A stretch of DNA of 64,000 bases from positions 558,001-622,000 of the forward strand of contig JAWUZG010000365.1 of NCBI GenBank assembly GCA_036785705.1, given 5' to 3'. The notes beneath the pieces are model-generated. The model was not told where the DNA came from. It did not search any database and worked only from the letters and a program-made list of their open reading frames with translations. A program made the translations under genes and the position numbers. The stretch is from Acanthornis magna. Taxonomy: Eukaryota > Chordata > Aves > Passeriformes > Acanthizidae. Below are positions 54,885-64,000 of the stretch, in pieces; within the stretch, counting starts at the first letter, position 1, and each line of letters starts with the position of its first letter.

Positions 54885-57800
54885 AACCAGAGCTGTCTCT
54901 AATAAAGAGGTAAAGAAAAAATAAGGAAAAGTTATTTACTAGACATTTGTTTTAAATGAAATGAAACAGCAAACACTCAGGTTGACCAATTTTTCAAGCA
55001 TATTCATACACTTTCACAGCAGAAACTTATCTGTGTGTGTGTGCAGACTTAAACAATAAAAAAACTTTTTTAGCTACAACAGGCTGCAAGAATAAGTCTT
55101 ACCTTTTACAAATGAGGTTGTTCCTCACTCCTATCCATTTCCACATGATGCTGTGGGGGATCCTAGCTGCATCACTGTGACCAGGCCACCTGACTTTTTG
55201 GGCTCACTTTGGTTTCTCCTGTTCTCTCCACTCACAAAGGCTCTTTCACCACCAAGTGCTCTCTGGCCTGTTCTCATTTCTCTCTATACCCCTGAGCTTT
55301 TGCTTCCCAGTTTGCCAAGGCTAAGGATGTCCACTGCTTATTTGTGAAATTTTCAAATCTGCACTTTCCTGTGCACATCAATGAGCAGCATTTAATTTTC
55401 TAGGGCTTCGCTGTTGCTGTGTCACACTGCACTCTCTGAACGATGGGATGGGCCACAAGTATCTACAGCTGTTCCACTTCTCCCAGGCTCCCTTCAAATA
55501 ATATTTTTATTGCTTTTATTTCTTGTTTCTCATCTTTTAAGTGGATTCTAAGCTGCTAACACAAGAAAGCTGTTCTTAAAGCCTGCTCCCTTTAAAGTAT
55601 CCAATCAAATTCAAAGTCTTGGGGCCAATTGCAAGCAGGGAGTTCAGCTTGTTGCTGATTTAAGATACTTAGCTCTATCACAAAACCAGGCAAGTTTAAC
55701 ACCTGCATAACTTCACTGCAAAAATAGAGAACACCTGTGATTTCTCAGACAGCTAATGATGTAGGAAGGAGATTGCTGCAGTTTTCATTTTAAAAAAGTT
55801 AATCAGTCATCTATTTTCAACCTGGATATTTGGGACAAACAAAGACAGGTTTTAGGCATAGAGGGCACCACCTATTCTCCAAAATAATGGCCATGGTCAA
55901 CCCTCCTGCCATGGCCAAGCCTTCAGCATTGATGGAGAAGCCTGTCTGTGCCATACAGCCATGAGGGAGATAGTTCTTCAGCAAGTTTATGAGCAACATC
56001 AGCATCCCTTGCCCTCAGTGGGCAAGAAACACTTATCCAATTTGCCTCCTCCCCCCTCTAAAGCAACAGCACAAAATAAGCACATGAAGCCCTTTCAAAT
56101 AAAATAAAGTCCCTTAAAGTACACCTGCCTCTCCGGAAGAGTTGAAAGAGCAAATCGCATTAGTGAGGGTATCAGTCGCCTGAAGCAAGATTAGTCACAA
56201 TTGAGAGCCACGAGAGATGCACTGTGCTTCTCAAACAACCCTGGAGAGCAGCAGACATGGCACAGGCACAGCAGCTGACAGAAAACAGCACCTGGAGGTC
56301 AGCTGGGGCACTCAACACTCTCAAGTGGAGGTGGAAGTTTCGGTTCACACTGCAGCATCTGGCCCCTAAGGTGTTCCTCAAAGTTTTCAAGTGCTGCAAC
56401 AAGAAGAAATAAAGAACCTCTGAAGTAAAAGAAGGCCTCTGAATAAGGCTGTCGCCCCTCACCTCCTACACAGCAGGAGGGCACTGTTAGAAATAGATCT
56501 TAATATCGATGAGCCTCTGTGTGTCTGGCTGCTCTGGTCACAGGAATTCAAATTTGTTTGATGTTTTAATGGCTTTGACAATGTTGCAACACTTCAGATA
56601 TTGACCCCACTGTATAATCTCAACTGAACTCCTGAACCATGCAAATATGAACACTAACACAACCAGAAGTTATTTTTTATTTTATAGCCACCACATTTTA
56701 TTGCCACACCCTCCTAGACATCCTGTAAAATTAGACACTGTGTAACAGAGGCCATGACATGATATTTCCTGGTCTCTCAATGCCTGCATGTATGCATATG
56801 CTGGGTGAAGTAGAGAGGGAGATAACGGAATTCTTCAGATGCATTATAAATTACACTTGAGTAACAAGGCAAGGATGAAAGTAAATTCTGCCAAAACTTA
56901 AACAGATGTGTGTAGATACCATTTAAAATATTCTAGTGGTATTATCTTCCATATTTTAATACTCCCCCAGTTAACTGAGCAGATGACTCCTTTATCTCAC
57001 AGTTGACAACTGAAGATGCTTCATGAATGACAATTTTGAGAAAAAGATGAATTATAGCTGAAACAGTATCTGAAACAGTATGCCCCAATCCAAAAAATAT
57101 TAGCTGACTTTTCACTGCTGGCAATTATAGTTTTAAGAGAGTTCTAAAATCAGTTCCTATAATTTCTTATTATAAGGGGGAAAACAAAATCAATCAAGAA
57201 GTGTTTATCCTGCTTTGCTTGTGGGGGTGGGGGGGAATATTACACAGTGGTGTTGACTGGCTTGTAGTCAATTCGATATAACTTTACTATGGCAACAGTT
57301 GCATCACTTCATATCATGCAGTCTCAGATGAAAAAATTAAACCAGCACCTCCTCCCTTTATTCTTTCACTTTGATCTTCCTTGAGGTGGACTTAAAAGGC
57401 TCTGCTTCCCAGATTTCCATGCCAGTGAGCCTCTGCTTATAAGATTTCTAACTGATTGAGCAGATTTTTCCTGTTTACAAATTATCCAGTAAAAGCATTT
57501 TGCTCTGAAAGCTCCTTTGTGCTACATGGTACATCCAGCTCTTAGGGGGTTAATGCATGAAATGGATCACTGGGTTGAAAATAGAAATCACCGTTAAAAA
57601 AATGGGGTACCAGGAGAATTAGGCACAACATAATATTATAACCACTGAGAATTCTCAACAGTAAAATAAAGCCTTATACTCCCAGCATTTTCATTAGTTT
57701 TCCAGTAGTGCTGGACGCAGTGTGAATTACAATGAGCAAGAAAGCAGTGGTTGCTCTCTTTAAAGAACATGCACTGTATAGGGGGAAGTCATTTCTTCAG

Positions 57801-58977
57801 ATCATACTGGGCTGGTTATTGGTTTGTATATGCTGGTATGCATTTTAGCACTTAGAAATTATATTTCTCTCCTTTACTAGATTCTGCATATATAGCCAGA
57901 AAAACAATATGTGTTTAGAAGCTCTCAGAATGAATCTCATTGTAAGGTAAATATTTGTTTAGAAGTATGAATAGTGATAGAAATCTGTAGAAAGAACATT
58001 CTGCACCAAATCTTTCATTGAGAGAATGTTTTTTTAAGTCTGGACAGGATGTGCTGTGTTTTCATTAAAACAACTGCAGAAGATAACATTATGATGACTA
58101 AAAGCCAAAATGACAAAAATTGAGGTTGATATAAGCTTCTACTACAGAATGTTGGTCTGCTAGTAGTTAGCTATTCATCAGAAGAAAAAAAGAAAAAGAA
58201 AAAAATTATCAAACAAACAACCAAAAAAAGCTGCAGGAATAAACTCATTTGGGCAAATAGAGCATGTATTTGATGTGGTTTAGTCCTGTCCCACTCCAAA
58301 GCAGTACCGTATTAAAATACCAACAATTATATTGGAAAAGATGCCAACAAGCTTATGTGTACAGAACTACTAATTTCTCTGAAACCACTACTTATAAAGC
58401 TCTCTACGAATTAAGCATATGATCTGTATTGAAAGGAAGGTATGAATTGATTCAGGCCTTAGCTCAAACCTTCCAAATACTTATTTGGGGAATCTATAAG
58501 TATGGGTTAAAAAAACCCCAAAGATGTGCTCTCTGACCATCTGTTGAGCATAGATCTCTGTTTTCAGCTGCATGATAATATTTGGAAGACCAAGCTCAGA
58601 CCAACCTGCACACCCATGGAAAACCAGAGCTTCTCATTCTAGAGAGCCCAACCAGCCTCGACAACATTGTACAGAGCCTGCAATATGCTCTGTATCACAA
58701 CATGCTCCTCCACTGGGAGGACTCTGGTATGAATTCAGGGACATGTGCCACATGCAGAAGTTCGTAGCAAGGAAACTTTCTCAGAGCCTAACTTCATGCA
58801 AGTCCCTGCACCTCAGAAAGTCTGAAACAGTGCTGAAAACCAGCTGCTTACCTCCTAAGCAATTACCCACCCTACATGGTATGGACAGTTCGCATCTTTT
58901 GCGCACAGTGAATTCCAATGCAATTCACAAAAACATTGAAGACGGCTGGAGAGAGCTTCTGCCCCTGCTCAGACAGG

Positions 58978-59278
58978 CTGCCTAGAGCAGGCTGCCCAGG
59001 ACCGTGCCCCATCAGGTCTTGAGTATCTCCACAGATGGAGACTTTATACAACCTTTTTCAGTAGCTGATCACCCTAAGAGAGAAAAAGCTTTTTCTTTTG
59101 TTCGGATGGAACTTCATGGGGTTTTTATTTCTGCCCATTGCCTCCTGTACCATCAGTGGGCACTGCTGAGAAGAGTATAGCTCCACCATTTTCATTCTCT
59201 CTAATTAGGTATTTATACACAGTGATAAAATTGCCCCTGAGCCTTCCTGTCTCCAGGCTCAACACATAGCTCGGTCAG
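58978..59278 (-). mobile_element. CR1: CR1 LINE fragment, minus strand
   Basis: The order CTAGAGCAGGCTGCCCAGGA, TATCTCCACAGATGGAGAC, GTAGCTGATCACCCTAAGAG, TGCCCATTGCCTCCTGTACC, GGGCACTGCTGAGAAGAG, TTAGGTATTTATACACAGTG and CTGAGCCTTCCTGTCTCCAG is antisense CR1 of the subtype with the TGCCCATTGCCTC motif. It lacks the terminal 3' tail and the 5' part. Confidence 0.9.
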
Positions 59279-60021
59279 CGGAACGTTTTTTGGATTGTTT
59301 TTTCAAATTTCAACATTACATCCTACGTTCTCTCATTATCCACCTGCTTTTGATGTGGCATTGCCTTGCCCTCAGGAGAAGCAAGGTGGTTTTTTGTTTG
59401 CTTTTTAAGGAATGGATTTTTAAAAATTGGGGGGTTTGCACTACTTAAAGGGAAAGACTTGTCTTTAAACAACTATGATAATGACAGAAGACTCTAAATC
59501 ATGCAATTAACAAGTATTAAAGCTTTTTCCTTAACAAATAATCTGATATTGCTCTCTTGAGGATTGCTTCTTCTTTTTATCCCCCAAATGCAAACAGCAA
59601 GCTGTTTACAAAGTCATTGAGACTAAATATTTTCTGAAGAAAAATAAATAAATTTCACCAAATAATAATCAGCTCTGGTGCTGCTTTCTGGGTTAGAGCA
59701 CATACCTCTAGATACCAAAATTTTGTTGGACTTCAGTGGCAATGAAAGGTCTGGAAAGCGATGTGTAGAGCATTTGCTCTGTTTTTGGGGGGATAACCAA
59801 TATCATGCAGCCCCTCTGCACAAGGGACAAGCAAGGATAGGTGAGGCAGGGAATGGACACCATATGCTCTATCATATCTGATACAAGTTACTCCCCTTAC
59901 AGGATAGCAAAGGACAAGACCACCAGTTAAATCAATGGTGGCTTCAAATCACATCGGAGACTGAAATGTTATAATTTATGGCTTAAACATCTTCATGAAG
60001 GACTTTTGCCTATTGTAGCAA

Positions 60022-60053
60022 AACTGTACAAAAAAACTGTACAGAACTGTACA
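60022..60053 (+). repeat. Three copies of AACTGTACA
   Basis: The 9-mer AACTGTACA occurs at 60022, 60035 and 60045. Each copy contains the palindrome TGTACA. Confidence 0.85.
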
Positions 60054-60330
60054 GAAAAGCTGCAGAGCAAACCACCAAAACCCTGAATGGAGCTCTGAAC
60101 TGTGCGCTGATGGAGATAAGATAAAGTAAAAACTCCGGGCTGGAGGAAAAGAACACATTCACAGAGGGGTCAAGCTTAGCACCTTTGGGGTAGAGACCAT
60201 AGCCCCAGGGCTATCAGCTGCCAGGCCAGCACAGACCCTGACACCAAAGGGTGGGGGGAAGAGAGGTTTTGGATGTGTAGTGAAAAAGCCTCTGGTCCAA
60301 GGCTGTGCAGACAGAGGAGCCCAACTGCCC

Positions 60331-60508
60331 TACTCTTCCTTCTTTCTTTCTCTCTTTTTCTTTCTTTCTTTCTCTCTCTTTCTCTCTCTCTTTCTTCTCT
60401 TTCTTCTCTTTCTTTCTATCTTTCTATCTTTCCCTCTTTCTTTCTCTCTTTCTTTCCTTCCTTCTTCCTTTCCTTCTTCCTTTCCTTCTTTCTCTTTGCC
60501 TTTTTTAC
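60331..60508 (+). repeat. Polypyrimidine microsatellite, about 175 bp
   Basis: The tract is almost pure C and T and is built from CTTT, CTCT and CTTC units, with internal ATCTTTCT units and then TTCC units toward the right end. Purines appear only at the margins and in the short CTATCTTTCTATC patch. Serine/leucine/phenylalanine-rich ORFs on plus and Lys/Glu/Arg-rich ORFs on minus are products of the repeat. Confidence 0.95.
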
Positions 60509-60567
60509 TGTTACATAAAATATATCGATTCTTTGGCAGCAACATCTAACCTCATTTGGTTTTAACC

Positions 60568-60586
60568 TTTTTTTTTTTTTTTTTTT
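60568..60586 (+). repeat. Poly(T) run, 19 bases
   Basis: Nineteen T residues occur here, 60 bp downstream of the long pyrimidine tract. Confidence 0.9.
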
Positions 60587-61398
60587 GCTATATTTCAAAC
60601 CTTTCTGGGTTCAATCCATTTTATTCACAGAGATCTAGCTATCTTTGCTCTTCTGTGTTTAAACCCATTCATAACACATCATGACATAAAAATCATCACA
60701 TCATCAATAACGACTCACCCTATCATGAAATAAAGCTCTGATGCAGTTCAATCACTGGGTTTACTACATCAGATCTTTATTTCATGAGGAAGATTTGTGT
60801 GAATGAAGTCATTTTTCCGACGCAGATTGTCTGGACTGAACAAGGAGGACATGTCCCATCTGTGAGGTTTGTCCCACCTCCCAGAGCACTGGAAAGCCCA
60901 AGGCCGTTCCCTGCTAAGTTGACAGTAGGTTTCTGGCTTCTGAGGCCTTTTCTCACATGCATTCACTGACATCTCTGGTGCTAAAAGCAGTCCACACTCC
61001 AGCCTTTTCCAGCACTGGCACTCCCCAACCAACCTATCCCAACAATGATACTGCTGAGGAAGCTCACGCAAACATTATAACTGTGAGACCTTCAGCTTCC
61101 TGCCAAAGGCAGTGATGGGTTTAAAACACTCCTGACAGGGAGTCAGGGGAGTGTTTCCCTGACAGCAACAGGGAAAGGTTGAAAACCTTTGTTTTCCTAA
61201 CAGATCTGGATAAAATCAGCCAAACTACAATAAAATAAGGACAGAGGAAGTACCCACAGCTGACATGCTAATAAAAATTCTCTTTGAGAATAAAGACTTC
61301 CAGCGTACACAAGAAAGCAATCCTGAAGTACAAGCAATCCACTGTACTTTAACTTCAGTTGCTCTCCACACCTCAGAAAAACAATTTTAAGACCTTAC

Positions 61399-61639
61399 CT
61401 TAGAACTCTCTGCATGGAAGTAAGACAGTGTCTTGGTACCACACAACTCCAGCAAACAGGCTAAGAAAGCATCACTTTTTCCTTGAAACACCTGAAGACC
61501 GCAGGGCAGAAACACAACAGTGTCACAGCTGTCATGTTTCCAATGCACGTTTACAAGTTTCACTGTCCTGGAGCAAGGCATGTCAGGCGAGTAGAGCCAC
61601 TCTGGATTTTTCAGGACAAGGATCCTAACATGCTTCATT
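61399..61639 (-). CDS. Possible internal coding exon, gene not recognised
   Basis: A minus-strand open segment of 241 bp begins after a TTCTCTATCAG acceptor and ends at a strong AAG|GTAAGG donor. It reads 80 residues starting MKHVRILVLKNPEWLYSPD and containing VNVHWKHDSCDTVVFLPCG. It retains several CpGs (tactCGcct, aaCGtg, tgCGgt) in a CpG-poor region, which favours selection on coding sequence. It starts on a third codon base and exits in phase 0. The start phase fits the neighbouring candidate at 62494-62639 only if that exon uses its inner TGCAG|GTACCT donor, or if this exon starts later at AATCCAG|AG. The roughly 0.85-kb intervening DNA would be an intron carrying an LTR insertion. I could not match the peptide to any family I know. 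A chance ORF remains possible. Confidence 0.32.
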
Positions 61640-61670
61640 CTGATAGAGAATCACAGCAGGCCTTTGTAAC

Positions 61671-62030
61671 TGTGTTGGGTTTGTGTGACCAGGTTTTGAT
61701 AGCAGAGGGGCTACAAGGACAGCTTCTGTGAGAAGCTGCCAGAAGCTTCCCCTATGTTGAACACTGCAAATGCCAGCTCCAAAAATCCACCATTGGCCAA
61801 GGACAAGCCCATCAGCAATGGTGGTAGTGCCTCTGGGATAACAGATTTAAGAAGGGGGGTAAAAAAACCTGCACAATTGCAGCCAGACAAAGGCGTAAGA
61901 ACGAGAGAAACAGCCCTGCAGACACTCGAGTCAGTGAAAAAAGAGGCACCGGAGCAGAGATTCCCCTGCATCTCATGGTGAGGCTGGCTGTCCCCCTGCA
62001 GCCCATGGAGGTCTATGCTGGAGGTCTATC
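61671..62030 (+). mobile_element. Truncated LTR of an avian endogenous retrovirus
   Basis: The segment starts TGTGTTGGGTTTGTGTG, includes GAAGCTTCCCCT, GGTGGTAGTGCCTCTGGGAT, AGAGAAACAGCCCTGCAGAC and CAGAGATTCCCCTGCA, and stops after the second CATGGAGGTC-type unit. I recognise this order from a high-copy LTR of neoavian birds, probably ERVL class, although I am not certain of the family name. Only the 5' part of the LTR is present and no internal gag or pol sequence follows. It is a decayed solo or truncated LTR with no coding capacity. It lies between two candidate exons. Confidence 0.82.
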
Positions 62031-62493
62031 CATCTTAAAGTTCTTAAAGTTCACAGTAACTTCCACAAATATATTTATATATTTAATCTGTCAGTGCACC
62101 CAAAGTATACTCGAGGAGAATTCTACTGAAACAAGCCTCCAAAACGTATGAGGACAAATTGTCTCTCCTTTATAAAATACAAGTGGAAGAAACATCAACC
62201 TGCACCAAAAGCTGTGCCACTGCATTATTAATGCTGCAGTGAAGCAAAAGAAAAGACCCTGACAATCTGCAGAATTTGTGTCCCAGGCCTGACACTGTCA
62301 ATATGACAGAGCAGGCTGAGCACACCACACAAATTGCCATGCAGATATAAAGAAGCCACACAACAAACAGAGAGATCACTTACTCTTAAAATTCCATTTC
62401 AGTTTCTCCCCTTAAAACAGAGACACTGGATATAAGAAGACACAGCAGCAGGGATCATTTCTAAAGCAGGCATTATTGTTCCATCAACTTTAC

Positions 62494-62639
62494 CTTTTCT
62501 GCAGAAGTGGCCATTGAATGTTCCACACAGGTACCTGCAGCTTCTGCCATGCAGATCCAGGTGCAGGCTGTAGTGATGGAGTCCACAGTCTGGGTCAGTA
62601 TCATCCAGTAAAGGTCCATTAGGTGGAGGGGTAGATTGG
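62494..62639 (-). CDS. Possible internal coding exon, gene not recognised
   Basis: On the minus strand an open segment of 146 bp sits between a T9-CAAG acceptor and an AAAG|GTAAAG donor. The frame used enters on the third base of a codon and leaves after the first. It reads about 48 residues, beginning QSTPPPNGPLLDDTDPDCG and containing several Cys and His (CGLHH, GRSCRYLCG, GHFCRK). I do not recognise the family. A second donor, TGCAG|GTACCT, lies inside and would shorten the exon and change the exit phase. A second minus frame is also open, and the plus strand of the same stretch shows its own acceptor-like and donor-like pair. The strand is therefore not certain. Splice-site quality supports an exon. 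The identity and even the frame are inference. Confidence 0.3.
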
Positions 62640-64000
62640 CTTGAAAAAAAAATAGAATTTAGCAACGGGGATGGCTTAATAGAAAGAAATTAAATACATG
62701 GCTGTACACGATCATCTTGAGAGAGTTTTGAAATCAAACATCTCTAGTTCCTCATGCTTCTTTTCAGCTAATACAGTGTCTAATACTGCTGATCAGCTGC
62801 TTGGCCTAGCCAAAGGCAGAAAATATGGCAGTCAGCTTTAAAAGGCACATCTGTTAAACTTCAAAACATGGACTTGTCTACGAAAAAGAAAAAAGCATCA
62901 GCTTAACTACAAATCTAAAAGCCCACTAGCTAGAAACTTCTCTGAAACAGCAATTATTGGAATAATTTTGTTTGTGCCTAAGTAAATGAGTAACTACCAC
63001 ACACAAATGACCTGAAGAGACCAAATGCCAGAGGCAACTGCACAGCTTCTACAAAGGATCCAAGTGGGCACTAAGGGAGATTGTGTAAAATCTCACCTTC
63101 TGTGGCAGAAGAGCCACACTAAGTTACCATGGGCACTTAAGACTACTGGTTAGATACAACAATATCTGACCAGAAAGCTGAGGGGAAAATAAATTCCCCA
63201 AATAATGTTCTAAAGCTAAAAAACTCCATCTTTTGAAACAGCTTACAGTGTAAAAACAAGTATTGTATTATATTATATACTGCAATATACACATACATAA
63301 ACACATCATAGGAAATCCAGCTAGGTTCTCAATAGGACTGAAAGATAAAGTCTAACTTTCTCAATACTGCAAGTATTACTACAGTTGTATAACTAAATTA
63401 TCTCCTTAATAGCATAACAATGGCAATATCGTAATATGAAAATGCTTCTACACTTTTGTAAATCGTTACTGTAACTTGTTTATATTAAACAAGAATAGTT
63501 AATTACTGCCTAAATATAAACCTCTAACAGCAGTCAATTTTAACTGTGAAACTCAAAGCTTTATTCAAAAGGTTATCTTTATTACCCACAAAGGAAAACC
63601 AAGCTTACACAACAGCAGAACCCAAAATGCTTCTCTCAAGAAGTTGATTATAACGAAGACTCGCCATAACAAAAGCAATTTCATTTGTATCCTGAAAAAT
63701 TAATTAAAGTAGATGTATTTTTATGTGGAAATTCTTTTTTTCAGAGGGTCTTTCCAAGCATTAAAATTCATAGATAAATGCTGCTGCTTATTACTCTGCC
63801 AGTTACTGTAATAATGTTAGTAATGCCTTGCTCTAACATTTGGACTCCTAAAACCTTTAGTGTCTTTTCACAAGAGTACAGAATATATAAAAAAAAAGAT
63901 TAGAGCATTTCTATCTTATGGAGAAAGAGAGGGAAACTAGCTATGCCAGGGCAAAAGTTATGAGAGCAATCCAAGAATTGTACTTCCCTAACTTCTACTT
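62640..64000. other. No gene recognised; AT-rich
   Basis: The last 1.36 kb is AT-rich unique sequence with no ORF of note. If the exon at 62494-62639 is real, this is its upstream intron. Confidence 0.5.

Larger units (their letters stand above)
53156..58977. other. No gene recognised
   Basis: Mostly unique DNA. The segment 53290-53470 has CNE-like composition, with a palindromic CATATG context and retained CpGs in AACCGC and AAACGCC. The 138-codon plus ORF ending at 58985 runs into the CR1 and is not credible. A 57-63-codon pair of opposing ORFs at 56220-56460 has no recognisable identity. Confidence 0.55.

Noticed and set aside
55817..56005. Minus ORF with PHGCMAQTGFS, faintly like the HPHG motif of DGAT2-family acyltransferases
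   Set aside because: Only a few residues agree, no further family motif follows, and no splice sites frame it.
58572..58985. 137-codon plus ORF
   Set aside because: No domain and it reads into CR1 DNA at its end.
60273..60598. Ser/Leu/Phe-rich and Lys/Glu-rich ORFs
   Set aside because: Products of the pyrimidine microsatellite on the two strands.
1..64000. CRISPR array, prokaryotic operon, phage or toxin-antitoxin system
   Set aside because: No regularly spaced repeats, no ribosome-binding-site-led ORF clusters, and the repeats present are vertebrate.
1..64000. rRNA, tRNA or mitochondrial insertion
   Set aside because: No B-box type GGTTCGAATCC core, cloverleaf or mitochondrial gene text was seen by eye. 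A covariance-model scan would be decisive.

Overview
This is a eukaryotic, most likely avian, genomic window. Three points support this. It carries fragments of CR1 LINEs, with the typical antisense text and an ATTCTATG-type tail. It has a truncated LTR of a kind I associate with neoavian birds. The rest is AT-rich, CpG-poor, stop-riddled DNA with only short ORFs. There is no operon structure, rRNA or CRISPR array, and no recognisable tRNA or complete gene. Most of the window reads as intron or intergenic desert.

Layout: 1-11.7 kb is unique non-coding DNA with one exon-like segment (9328-9489, minus). At 11.76-12.44 kb an old SINE/LINE tail, an antisense CR1 piece, a protein-like open segment and a plus-strand CR1 tail lie together. 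At 13.36-14.40 kb an exact 18-bp direct repeat brackets about 1 kb that holds a hydrophobic exon-like ORF. 14.4-25 kb is unique sequence with a 32-bp tandem duplication and a possible 9-nt microexon. 25.1-25.45 kb has a weak CR1 tail and a TTCC microsatellite. 26.5-27.35 kb looks like conserved regulatory DNA. 27.45-28.44 kb holds the best CR1 copy plus a second fragment. 30.4 and 37.9 kb hold traces of ancient SINEs. 38.09-38.35 kb contains a perfect RFX X-box. 40.37-40.87 kb is an ancient CR1/L3-like LINE. 41-53 kb is mostly featureless. 53.1 kb has a 52-base poly(A) run. 58.98-59.28 kb is another CR1. 60.33-60.51 kb is a long pyrimidine mirror-like tract. 61.67-62.03 kb is an ERV LTR lying between the two most plausible coding exons, 61399-61639 and 62494-62639 (both minus).

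If those two segments are real they belong to a minus-strand gene that I cannot name. The reading phases of 62494-62639, 61399-61639, 41444-41558 and 9328-9489 can be chained without conflict, but each junction has about a one-in-three chance of fitting by accident, so this is a hypothesis. I found no convincing new biological system. The best leads are the exon candidates, the 18-bp-bracketed insertion, the possible microexon, the X-box element and the poly(A) run.
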